A DNA stretch of 64,000 nt, taken from contig NZ_CP036265.1 in the NCBI RefSeq assembly GCF_007743815.1, positions 4,347,823-4,411,822 on the forward strand. The letters are read 5' to 3'. The notes under the pieces are model-generated. The model was not told where the DNA came from. It saw only the letters and a program-made list of their open reading frames with translations, and ran no database searches. This document shows positions 40,327 to 48,605 of the stretch, piece after piece. Both the position numbers and the translations under genes were made by a program. Position 1 is the first letter of the stretch. Every line of letters begins with the position of its first letter. This DNA comes from Alienimonas californiensis. Its GTDB lineage: Bacteria > Planctomycetota > Planctomycetia > Planctomycetales > Planctomycetaceae.

Positions 40327-41406
40327 CTCGCCGCGGCCTGCGGCATCGGCGTGGCCTGCCTGCGGGGGGCCGGGGTCTCCGCGAACCGGGCCGCCGCGAT
40401 CGCTGCGGCGGCGCTGGTGGCAGGATGTGCGGCGGACGCCGGCTACTACTACGTCTCCAGCTACCGGCCGTGGGCCGCTGCGGTGGCCGGGTGGCGTGCA
40501 GACCACCCGCCGGTCCCGCGGTCGGAACTGCTGCCGCGGTTGGAACCGGTCGTGGAGCAGTCCCCGCCCCTTCGCAACCGGTCCGGCGATCAGGCGGAGT
40601 GGGAGACGCATTTTGAGAACGAGAAGGCCCCGTTTTGGGCTAGGTCCGATCGTCCCGGCGGCGAGCGGCGGGCCTACATGCACCGCCTGCACACGGTGCA
40701 CACCGACTTCGCGGCCCGCTTCGCGGAGCGGATGGAGTTCGGCGTCGTGCGGATGCGCCCCATGACCCGACGGCTCCTGCGATTCGAAGACTTGCCGGCC
40801 GAACCGAAAGGCGAGCGCATCCAACAACCCCGCGGCGGCCTCAGCCGGCTGCCCAGCGGAGACGCGGCGCCGATGGACAGCGTCCTGCGGGACGCCGTCG
40901 CCGCGTGGCATCTCGACCGCGGCATCGACTTCGCCAACGAGGGCGGCTTCGGCGCCTTCGGCACGCCGGGCGATGAATGGGACGACCCGCTGCCGGCGGA
41001 CTACGAGGGTGGGGAGGGACCGTTCCTGATCGGCTTCCGCTCGCACGCGGCCCAGACGACGCCGAAGGACGGCCCGCTGCCCGGGTGGGAGCTGACGGGT
41101 TTCGAACTGATCGGGCTGATCCTGCATGAGCGGCCGGTCGCCTATCAGTCCGACTACCTGCCGATCGCCGGGCCGGAGTCGCCCAGCGCCGTGCGGGAAC
41201 TGACGCCGTTCGAGTCCGCCGCGCTGGAGCGGCTGGCGGCGGGGGAGTGGGTCGTGGGCGAGACTGACGCGGACCGCCTGAGGGCCGTCGGCGCCCTCCC
41301 CGCGGCCAAGGCCTGCGCCGACTGCCACGACGTGCCGGTCGGCCGGCTGCTGGGGGCGTTGAGTTACGAGTTCGTCACTGAAACGTCCGTCGGCGCCGCC
41401 GAGTAG
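40315..41406 (+). CDS. Membrane-anchored single-heme protein, body of frameshifted gene
   Basis: A 363-residue continuation, opened by GTG at 40315, with two hydrophobic segments (GFLLAAACGIGVACLRGAG and AAAIAAAALVAGC), a soluble middle and a C-terminal heme-c motif CADCH (334-338) followed by VGRLLGALSYEF. It is paralogous to the next gene throughout: both share HLDRGIDFAN / HVDRGVDFAN, EGPFLIGFR, and ADRLRAVGALPAA before the heme motif. The true start is probably ATG 40158, with a frameshift at the G8 run. Likely function: periplasmic electron transfer or sensing, unproven. Confidence 0.7.
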   Translation: MGFLLAAACGIGVACLRGAGVSANRAAAIAAAALVAGCAADAGYYYVSSYRPWAAAVAGWRADHPPVPRSELLPRLEPVVEQSPPLRNRSGDQAEWETHFENEKAPFWARSDRPGGERRAYMHRLHTVHTDFAARFAERMEFGVVRMRPMTRRLLRFEDLPAEPKGERIQQPRGGLSRLPSGDAAPMDSVLRDAVAAWHLDRGIDFANEGGFGAFGTPGDEWDDPLPADYEGGEGPFLIGFRSHAAQTTPKDGPLPGWELTGFELIGLILHERPVAYQSDYLPIAGPESPSAVRELTPFESAALERLAAGEWVVGETDADRLRAVGALPAAKACADCHDVPVGRLLGALSYEFVTETSVGAAE

Positions 41407-41440
41407 CATCGAACGACCGTCCCCCGCCGAGCGGTTCGCC

Positions 41441-42715
41441 GTGACACTCGCCCTGTTCTATTACGCCGCACTCACCGTCCCGACGGGGGCGGCCGCGCTG
41501 CTCGGGCTGGGACCCGACGAGCCGCTGCGGTGGCGCTGGGCGGGGGCCCTGGCACTGGCGTGGGCGGGCTTCGCGGCCCTATGGATGCCGATCTCTCCGC
41601 AGTTCAGTCCCGCCCCGCTGGTGCATTTCCTGCCGGGGGCGGCGTTGCTAGTGGTCACGCTGGGACGTCGCCTCTCAAACCGCGCGGCGGCCGCGGGGCT
41701 GGCGGGGGCGCTGGTGACAACGGTCTGCCTGCTCGACGTGTGGACCTTCGATCGCACCGTGTACCGGCCCTGGAAGACCTGGGCGGACGCCGCCCGCGTC
41801 GCCTACGCCCCGATCCCGTGGGGGGACCGGCTCCCGGAGACGGGACGGGGCCGCGGACGTATCCCAGTGGGCTCGAACGCTGGCTGGAACGAGACATTCG
41901 CCGAGGCGAAGTCGCAGGCCTACCCGGACGTGGACTCCACCGGCAGCGCCCCGAAGCGGGCGTTGGCGAGCCTGCACGGCCTGCACGACGAGTTCGCCGC
42001 CCGGTTTGTCGTGGAGCAGGGCTTCGGCCTGTTCCGCGTGGCGCACTGGCAGGCGTTCGGGCCGGAGGAACTTGGCGAGCCCCGCGATCGGCCCCCGATC
42101 CCGCAGCCGTCGCCCGAGCCGATGGGCGACGACCGACCCGCGGCCGCGGCGCTGCTCGCCGGTTTGGGAGACGAAGCGGACCCGCACGGGTTGCTGGCGT
42201 GGCACGTCGACCGCGGCGTCGACTTCGCGAACGCCTCCGGCTGGGGCGTGACCGGCCGCGCTCCGGGCTATCCGTATGACGAGGTCGCGGTGCCGGGCTC
42301 CCTGACGGGACAGGAGGGGCCGTTCCTGATCGGCTTCCGCCCCCACGCAATGCGGTCCGAGCCGCCGCCGCTGGCGGGGTGGTCCCTGCGGCGGGTGGAA
42401 CTGATCGGCCTGGTTCTGAACGACGAACCAGTCGCCTACCCCTCCGAGAACCTGCCGCGGATGGTCGCCGGCGGGGAGCGGGAAACGCGGCCGCTGACCG
42501 CGTTCGAAGCCGCCGCGCTGCCGAAGCTGGCGGCGGGGGAGTGGGTCGTGGCCGCAGAGGAGAGCGATCGGTTGCGGGCCGTGGGGGCGTTGCCCGCCGC
42601 CGCAGCCTGTGCGGAATGTCATGGGGTGGAGAAAGGACGGCTGCTGGGCGCCCTAAGCTACGACTTCGCCCGCGGGGCCGCGGCGGGGGGATCTGCGGAT
42701 GCTGTTCCGAAATGA
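41441..42715 (+). CDS. Membrane-anchored single-heme protein, second paralogue
   Basis: A 424-residue intact paralogue: four N-terminal hydrophobic segments (ending near residue 100), a long soluble domain, and the heme-c motif CAECH (390-394) followed by KGRLLGALSYDF. Start GTG at 41441. It lies 34 bases after the first copy and 48 before the large dehydrogenase; the three may form one unit of exported electron-transfer proteins. The family is not recognised by name. Confidence 0.75.
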   Translation: MTLALFYYAALTVPTGAAALLGLGPDEPLRWRWAGALALAWAGFAALWMPISPQFSPAPLVHFLPGAALLVVTLGRRLSNRAAAAGLAGALVTTVCLLDVWTFDRTVYRPWKTWADAARVAYAPIPWGDRLPETGRGRGRIPVGSNAGWNETFAEAKSQAYPDVDSTGSAPKRALASLHGLHDEFAARFVVEQGFGLFRVAHWQAFGPEELGEPRDRPPIPQPSPEPMGDDRPAAAALLAGLGDEADPHGLLAWHVDRGVDFANASGWGVTGRAPGYPYDEVAVPGSLTGQEGPFLIGFRPHAMRSEPPPLAGWSLRRVELIGLVLNDEPVAYPSENLPRMVAGGERETRPLTAFEAAALPKLAAGEWVVAAEESDRLRAVGALPAAAACAECHGVEKGRLLGALSYDFARGAAAGGSADAVPK

Positions 42716-42763
42716 CGCCGCCCTTTACCCTGCCGGCCGCCGCTCCCATCAACTGTCGTCGCC

Positions 42764-45700
42764 ATGTCGCCGCTTCGTTTTTCCGCCGTCCCGGCGGCCG
42801 TCCTCGCGCTGCTGACCGTCGCCGCTGAGGCGACCGCGGCGGACTTCCCCTACGCGGGATTGCCGGCGGAGCAGGCCGCCGCGGTGATGCGGTTGCCGGA
42901 GGGCTTCAAGGTCGTCCCGTTCGCCGCGGAGCCGGACGTGACGCAGCCGATTGCGATGGCGATCGACCACCGCGGCCGGCTGTGGGTCGCGGAGGGGCAC
43001 AGCTACCCGGTGAAGCGGAAGCCGGGCGAAGGCAAGGACCGCATCCTGATCTTCGAAGACACTGACGGCGACGGCCGCCACGACACCCGCAAGGTGTTCG
43101 CCGACGGGCTGAACCTGGTCAGCGGGCTGGAAGTCGGCTTCGGCGGGGTCTTCGTCGGGCAGGCGCCGGAACTGCTGTTCTTCGCCGACGCCGACGGCGA
43201 CGACGTGCCGGACGGCGAACCGGAGGTGTTGCTCGACGGCTGGCACTACGAGGACACGCACGAAACGCTCAACTCCTTCATCTGGGGCCCGGACGGCTGG
43301 CTGTACGGCTGCCACGGGGTGTTCACGCATTCCCGCGTCGGCCCGCCGGGGACGCCGGACGAGCAGCGGGTGCCGATCAACGCCGGCATCTGGCGGTATC
43401 ACCCGACCAGCGGGGCCTTCGAGGTGTTCGCCCACGGCACCAGCAATCCGTGGGGCGTGGACTTCGACGAGCACGGCCAGAGCTTCCTGACCTGCTGCGT
43501 GATCCCGCACCTGTTCCACGTGATTCCCGGCGCCCGCTACTTCCGGCAGGCCGGGCGGCATTTCGATCCTCACGTCTACGAAGACATCCCCACGATCGCC
43601 AAGCACCGGCACTTCGTCGGGCACCAGTGGACCGAGGCGGATAAGAATGCCAGCCTCGACACCGGCGGCGGCCACGCCCACGCCGGGGCGATGATCTACC
43701 AGGGCGACGCCTGGCCGCAGCAGTACGCCGGCGCCCTGCTGATGAACAACATCCATGGCGCCCGGTTGAACGCGGACTCTCTCACGCCCTCCGGCAGCGG
43801 GTTCGTCGGCGATCGGCTGCCGGACTTCTGTCTGACGGACGACCTCGCCAGCCAGATGCTCTACCTGCGCAGCGGGCCGGACGGGAACGTCCTCGTGATC
43901 GACTGGTACGACACGTCTCAGTGCCACCATACGAACATCGAAGGGCATCAGCGTTCCAACGGCCGGATCTGGAAGATCGTCTATGACACTCCCCTAACGC
44001 CGAGGCCCCGCGGGGCCTCGGCGTTAGATAGAGCTTCGACCGAAGAGCTCGTCGTGCTGCTGACGCACCCGAACGTCTGGCACCGCCGGCACGCCCAGCG
44101 GGCGTTGCAGGAGCGGAACGATCCGGCGACGGGCGCGCTGCTCGCCCCGCTGCTCGGGCACGCCAACCCGCTGACCCGACTGCGGGGCCTCTGGGCCGCC
44201 GCGGCGACCGCCACGCTGACGGGCGAACACCTCGACGCCGCGCTGACCGACGCTGATCCCAATGTGCGGCTGTGGGGCGTGCGGCTGGTCGCCCAGTCGC
44301 GGCCGGCCCTGCCAATGAGCGCCGGCGTGCCGCGGGCGATCGGCGACCTGCCCCCGCTGCCGGCCTTCGGCGATCGGCTGGAGGCGCTCGTTCAGATGGC
44401 CCAAACCGACCCCGCCGCCCCAGTGCGGTTGGAACTGGCGTCGCTCGCCCAGCGGCTCCCGCTGGAGGAACGCGGCGATCTGCTGGCGGCGCTGCTGGCC
44501 CGGGGGGAGGACGCCGGGGATCACAACCTGCCGCTGATGGCCTGGTATGCCTTCGAACCGCTGGTGCCGGCGAACCCGGAGGCGGCGCTGAAGGTCGCTC
44601 TCGCCGGCGAGTTGCCGACGGTCCGCCGGCTGACGCTCCGCCGAGTCGGGGAACTGGGGACGCCGGCGTCGCGGGAGGCACTGGTCACGGCGGCCGCGAA
44701 CGCCGCCGCCGCGGGGCAGGACGACCGGGCGCTAGAGGCCCTCGCCGGGCTCTCCGGGGCGATCGCCGGCCGCAAGGTCGAGTGCCCCGCCGGTTGGGCA
44801 GACGCCGTCGCGGCCCTGCGGACGAGCAGAAACGAAACGGTGCGGGATCAGGCAGTCGGCTTCGACTATCGCTTCGGCAACCCGGCCGCGGGTGAGGAGC
44901 GCCGGGCGACGGTGACGGACGCCGCCGCCTCGGTCGACCGCCGCCGGGCGGCCCTGGCCGATCTGCTGGACGTGCCGTCGGACGATCTGGCGATCTTCCT
45001 CCGCCGGCTGATCTCCGCCGAGCCGGCCGCCCCGCTGACCCCGGATCTGATCCGCGGACTGGGCCGCGCCGACAGCCCGGAAAACCCGCCGTTCTTGCGG
45101 CAGTACCTTCCGCGGTTCGACCCCGCCGGCCGCCGGGCGGCACTGTCCGTGCTCGTTTCCCGCCCGGCCGGCGCCGAGGCCCTGCTGAACGCGATGGCCG
45201 AGGGCGAAGTCCCGACCGCCGACCTCACCGCCGACCTCGCCCGGCAGTTGCGGAACCTTGGGGACGACGCCCTCACCGCCCGCCTCGCCGAGGTGTGGGG
45301 CACCGTCGCGGAGACGGACGAAGAGCGGGCGAAACTGATCGTGCAGTACAAACGGAAGCTCAGCGCCGGCGACAACAGCAGCGACGTGACGCCCGACCGC
45401 GTCGCCGGCAAGGCCCTGTTCACGAAGACCTGCGGGCAGTGCCACGAACTGTTCGGCGAGGGCGGCAAGGTCGGCCCCGGCCTGACCGGTTCAAACCGGC
45501 GGGATCTCGATTACCTCCTGTCCAACATCGTCGCCCCCTCGTCGGTGATGGCGAAGGACTACCGACCGACCGTCCTGCTGACCGACGGCGGGCAGGTGCA
45601 CACCGGCCTGATCCAGGCGGAGACGGACGCGGCGATCACCCTCGCCACCGCGGACGGCGAGGTCGTGGTGCCGACCGCCAGCGTGCTCGAACGGATGGAG

Positions 45701-45832
45701 AGCGATACCTCCATGATGCCGGACGGGCTGCTCAACCCACTGTCCACGCAGCAGGTCCGCGACCTCGTCGCCTACCTCCGCGGCGACGGCCCGGTGACCG
45801 GCGTGGTCCCGGGGTCCGCCGGCGGGGAGTGA
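42764..45832 (+). CDS. PVC-type membrane-bound dehydrogenase with C-terminal cytochrome c
   Basis: A 1022-residue exported protein (leader AAVLALLTVAAEATAAD) of the planctomycete PVC-type heme-binding family (dehydrogenase beta-propeller, HEAT-like helical repeats, then cytochrome). The propeller part shows AIDHRGRLWVAEGHSYP, quoted as DHRGRLWVAEGHSYP, and HETLNSFIWGPDGWLYG. The heme site is CGQCH near residue 890, with GPGLTGSNR after it. It probably oxidises sugars or other substrates in the periplasm. Residues encoded at 43995-44026 (LTPRPRGASAL) come from an embedded 32-bp palindrome at a predicted linker between the propeller and helical domains. Confidence 0.88.
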   Translation: MSPLRFSAVPAAVLALLTVAAEATAADFPYAGLPAEQAAAVMRLPEGFKVVPFAAEPDVTQPIAMAIDHRGRLWVAEGHSYPVKRKPGEGKDRILIFEDTDGDGRHDTRKVFADGLNLVSGLEVGFGGVFVGQAPELLFFADADGDDVPDGEPEVLLDGWHYEDTHETLNSFIWGPDGWLYGCHGVFTHSRVGPPGTPDEQRVPINAGIWRYHPTSGAFEVFAHGTSNPWGVDFDEHGQSFLTCCVIPHLFHVIPGARYFRQAGRHFDPHVYEDIPTIAKHRHFVGHQWTEADKNASLDTGGGHAHAGAMIYQGDAWPQQYAGALLMNNIHGARLNADSLTPSGSGFVGDRLPDFCLTDDLASQMLYLRSGPDGNVLVIDWYDTSQCHHTNIEGHQRSNGRIWKIVYDTPLTPRPRGASALDRASTEELVVLLTHPNVWHRRHAQRALQERNDPATGALLAPLLGHANPLTRLRGLWAAAATATLTGEHLDAALTDADPNVRLWGVRLVAQSRPALPMSAGVPRAIGDLPPLPAFGDRLEALVQMAQTDPAAPVRLELASLAQRLPLEERGDLLAALLARGEDAGDHNLPLMAWYAFEPLVPANPEAALKVALAGELPTVRRLTLRRVGELGTPASREALVTAAANAAAAGQDDRALEALAGLSGAIAGRKVECPAGWADAVAALRTSRNETVRDQAVGFDYRFGNPAAGEERRATVTDAAASVDRRRAALADLLDVPSDDLAIFLRRLISAEPAAPLTPDLIRGLGRADSPENPPFLRQYLPRFDPAGRRAALSVLVSRPAGAEALLNAMAEGEVPTADLTADLARQLRNLGDDALTARLAEVWGTVAETDEERAKLIVQYKRKLSAGDNSSDVTPDRVAGKALFTKTCGQCHELFGEGGKVGPGLTGSNRRDLDYLLSNIVAPSSVMAKDYRPTVLLTDGGQVHTGLIQAETDAAITLATADGEVVVPTASVLERMESDTSMMPDGLLNPLSTQQVRDLVAYLRGDGPVTGVVPGSAGGE
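43995..44026. repeat. 32-bp perfect palindrome inside a coding sequence (family member 2)
   Basis: A perfect palindrome of 32 bases, identical to the copy at 53813-53844 and differing from that at 21212-21243 at two symmetric pairs, lies in frame in the PVC-type dehydrogenase gene and is read as LTPRPRGASAL. It does not disrupt the frame, although 32 is not a multiple of three, so other bases must have been added or lost with it. Confidence 0.8.
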
Positions 45833-45855
45833 GCGGCCCGCGCGGCAAGAGCGCC

Positions 45856-45888
45856 AGCGTCCCGGACCCTCCAAGGGGCCGGGACGCT
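45856..45888. terminator. Strong hairpin terminator
   Basis: AGCGTCCCGG (45856-45865) pairs perfectly with CCGGGACGCT (45879-45888), a 10-bp stem between the convergent dehydrogenase and ABC-transporter genes. A short T-tract follows on the plus strand (CGCTT). Confidence 0.6.
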
Positions 45889-45908
45889 CCGCTTAAGGAA
45901 CCGCCGAT

Positions 45909-46607
45909 TCAGCTCACGATGCGGCCGTCGCGGATCTGGAAGACGAGGTCGCCCTCCGTCACCAGGCCGCGGTCGTGGGTGACGACGACTACCGTCGTCC
46001 CGCCGGCGGCGTGCAGGCGGCGGAGTTCGGCGAAGATCTCCGCCCCGGTTTCGCTGTCCAACTCGCCGGTCGGTTCGTCGGCGAGCACGATCTGCGGGTT
46101 CTTCAGCAGGGCCCGGGCAATCGCGACCCGCTGCTGTTCGCCGCCGGAGAGCTGGTGCGGGCGGTGGTCGAGCCGGTCGCCCAGCCCCACCTGGTTCAGC
46201 AGGCTCACGGCCCGCTCCCGCAGTTCGGCGGAGACGCCGCGGGGCAGGAACGGGACGAGCACGTTGTCGACCGCGTCGAGGTTCCCCAGCAGGTTGAACG
46301 CCTGAAAGATGAACCCCACCCGTTCCCGGCGGAAGGCGTCGCGCTCCGCGTCGGAGAAGCCGGACAGGGGGCGGCCGTCGATGGCGATCTCGCCGCCGGA
46401 CAGGTCGTCCAGCCCGCCGATCAGGTAGAGCAGGGAACTCTTCCCGCTGCCCGACGGGCCGAGCAGAAAGGCGAATGAGCCAGCGGGGATGTCTGCGGTG
46501 ACGCCCCGCAAGGCGTGCACCTCGGTTTGCCCCCGCTGGTGCGTCTTGACGACGTCGCGGAGGGCGATGGCGCCGGGGCGGGGCGGAGGGGCGGAGGGCT
46601 CAACCAC
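45909..46607 (-). CDS. ABC transporter ATP-binding protein (LolD/MacB-like)
   Basis: A 232-residue ATPase with Walker A LLGPSGSGKSSLL, signature LSGGEQQRVAIARAL and Walker B IVLADEPTGELD; FIFQAFNLLG gives the Q-loop. The D-loop GELDSETG and HD in VTHDRGL are intact. The family powers MacB, LolCDE or FtsE exporters that work with FtsX-fold permeases. It overlaps the permease gene by eight bases, which confirms a two-gene transporter. Substrate unknown; lipoproteins or peptides are typical. Confidence 0.92.
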   Translation of the reverse strand: MVEPSAPPPRPGAIALRDVVKTHQRGQTEVHALRGVTADIPAGSFAFLLGPSGSGKSSLLYLIGGLDDLSGGEIAIDGRPLSGFSDAERDAFRRERVGFIFQAFNLLGNLDAVDNVLVPFLPRGVSAELRERAVSLLNQVGLGDRLDHRPHQLSGGEQQRVAIARALLKNPQIVLADEPTGELDSETGAEIFAELRRLHAAGGTTVVVVTHDRGLVTEGDLVFQIRDGRIVS

Positions 46608-47991
46608 GGCGGATGGCGTCCATTGGCTGCATCCGCATCGCCCACAGGGCCGGATACAGGCCGCCGAGGGTGCCGACGACCGTGCTGAACGCCACGGCGA
46701 AGCTCAGCAGCCCCGGCCCGGCGTACAGGTTCAGGCGGTCGGGAAAAGTCACATTGAGGATCTCGGTGGCGGCCCAGCCGAAGGCCGCCCCCAGCAGGCC
46801 GCCGACGACGCCGAGGATCAGGCTTTCCGAGCAGATCAGCTGCACCACATCCCGCTTCCCCCAGCCGTTCGCCTTGAGGATGCCGAACTCGATGATCCGC
46901 TCGGAGACGCTCATCAGCATGGTGTTCACCACCCCGAAGACGGCGATCAGTACGCCGGTCGCCCCGAGGATCTGCAGGAACAGATCGAGGTCCGCGGTGA
47001 AGCTGTCGAACTGTTCGAGCCACTCGTCCATCGTCCGCAATTCGACCGGGTCCCGCCGTTCCCCCCCAGCGGCCGTGGGGGCGGCGCCCAGGGAGTCGAA
47101 CAGCTGGGCGTAGTCGGGCTCCGGCAGCGGCTTGCCCCGCGCGGCGGCGTCGAGCGAGTTGAACAGCGTCGTGAAGTCCGGCGCCGGGCCGGGGCCGTCG
47201 GCGTCGCTCTGCGCGTCCGCGTCGAAGGCGCCGTCGAGCGACGCCCCGCCCCCGCCGAGCGCCAACAGACTGGACGGCCGCCAATCGGTGGTGCGTTCGT
47301 CCCGCAGGGCGTCGAGGATGCGGCCCTTCAACTCGGCCGGCTCGACCCCCGGATCGCCCTCGATGTAGTAGTTCGAGACCGAGTTCGGGTCAAACCGCGT
47401 GACCTGCCGCATCGTCGGCAGGTCCATCAGGATCGCCGCGTCGAGGAACAGGCTGCCCACTTCGTAAGCCCCAACGATTTCGCATTCGATCCCGTCGACG
47501 ATCAGCGTGTCGCCCACCTGCTTGCCGTGCTCCTCCAGAATCGGGGCGGCCACGTAGACGTGGGTGGTGCCGAGGTCGGATTCGTTTAGGAACCGCCCGG
47601 CGGTCAGGGCTTCGCGGTAGACGCCGTTCCGTAGTTGATTCCGCTCGACGATGCTGGTGCCCAGCAGAAACCGCGGGGGGGAGACGACGGTTTTGCCCTC
47701 GATCACGTTCGCCCGGTTCCAGACGTCCGTGACGACGGTCTCCACGCCGGAGACGGCGGCGATCTGCGGTTCCCAGTGCGCGGGCAACCGGGAGAGCAGC
47801 GGCACCGGAGCGCCGGGCTGGATCGCGGTGAGGCCGTCCACCTTGCCGAAGGCGTCCTGGGCGGCGGCCTCCAATCCGCCCTTCACCCCGAAAAGGCCGA
47901 CCATCCCCGCGATGGCCACGGTCAGACCCGCCAGCGCCAGCGCGGAGCGGGCCGGACGGCTCAGCAGGTTGCGAAACGCGAAGCCGAACAC
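46600..47991 (-). CDS. ABC transporter permease, FtsX/MacB fold
   Basis: A 463-residue permease: one N-terminal helix (ALALAGLTVAIAGMVGLFG), a large periplasmic domain of about 270 residues, then three helices (LDLFLQILGATGVLIAVFG, GVVGGLLGAAFGWAA and the last) ending with YPALWAMRMQPMDAIRRG, typical of MacB/LolC/FtsX C-termini. An acidic, Gly-rich insert (ADAQSDADGPGP) lies in the periplasmic domain. Cotranslated with the ATPase. Confidence 0.92.
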   Translation of the reverse strand: MFGFAFRNLLSRPARSALALAGLTVAIAGMVGLFGVKGGLEAAAQDAFGKVDGLTAIQPGAPVPLLSRLPAHWEPQIAAVSGVETVVTDVWNRANVIEGKTVVSPPRFLLGTSIVERNQLRNGVYREALTAGRFLNESDLGTTHVYVAAPILEEHGKQVGDTLIVDGIECEIVGAYEVGSLFLDAAILMDLPTMRQVTRFDPNSVSNYYIEGDPGVEPAELKGRILDALRDERTTDWRPSSLLALGGGGASLDGAFDADAQSDADGPGPAPDFTTLFNSLDAAARGKPLPEPDYAQLFDSLGAAPTAAGGERRDPVELRTMDEWLEQFDSFTADLDLFLQILGATGVLIAVFGVVNTMLMSVSERIIEFGILKANGWGKRDVVQLICSESLILGVVGGLLGAAFGWAATEILNVTFPDRLNLYAGPGLLSFAVAFSTVVGTLGGLYPALWAMRMQPMDAIRRG

Positions 47992-48110
47992 GCGGGCGGG
48001 GGCGCTCGTTGGGTGACACGGAGAACAGCCGGGGGCGGGAAGGGTAGACGCCCGGCCCCGCGGAACAACTGACGGCGTCGGCTCGTCGGAACCGACTCAC
48101 CGGCGCCGAA

Positions 48111-48605
48111 TCAGTCCGGCCAGCAGCCGAGGGCCTTTCGCACCGTCACCGCCTGCCCGACGTGGTACGCCTGGTGGTCCAAGGCGATGGTCGCCGTCCG
48201 CAGCCAGGTGTGCGGCTCGCCGTCCGGCCCGGCGGCGTGGGGGAAGGGGGCGAGCAGGTCGCGGTCCGCCAGCAATCCGCAGAGTTCTTCCCGATCGGTG
48301 AGGAAGCGGGCGAGGGCGGCGTCGTAGGCCTGATCGTCCGGCGGCTCCGGCCGCGTCGGCCAGTAGCCGTCCGGGTGCGGCGGCGAGACGTGCCCCGGCC
48401 GTTCGCTGTAGTCGATCAGGTCCCGCTGGGCGATCCGCAGGTGTTCGAGCAGTTGCCAGAGGGAATGGTCGAACCGATCCAGCAGCCGACCCTGCACGCC
48501 GCAAGCGACGTCGCCGAACGCTCGCTCCGCGCCGCAGTGGGCGTGCCCGCCGCGGAGGCTCCAAGCCAGGTGGGCGGCGAGATCGGTGTGCGTGGCGGCG
48601 GCCAT
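48111..48605 (-). CDS. DinB-like/four-helix putative thiol transferase
   Basis: A 164-residue protein of the DinB/YfiT-like four-helix bundle fold, known from DNA-damage-inducible proteins and mycothiol- or bacillithiol-dependent enzymes. Metal-ligand candidates are His in LDRFDHSLWQLLEHLRIAQ and in ALDHQAYHVGQAV, the family's usual trio of histidines. Start MAAATHTDLA at 48605, overlapping the htpG stop by four bases. Substrate unknown. Confidence 0.72.
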   Translation of the reverse strand: MAAATHTDLAAHLAWSLRGGHAHCGAERAFGDVACGVQGRLLDRFDHSLWQLLEHLRIAQRDLIDYSERPGHVSPPHPDGYWPTRPEPPDDQAYDAALARFLTDREELCGLLADRDLLAPFPHAAGPDGEPHTWLRTATIALDHQAYHVGQAVTVRKALGCWPD

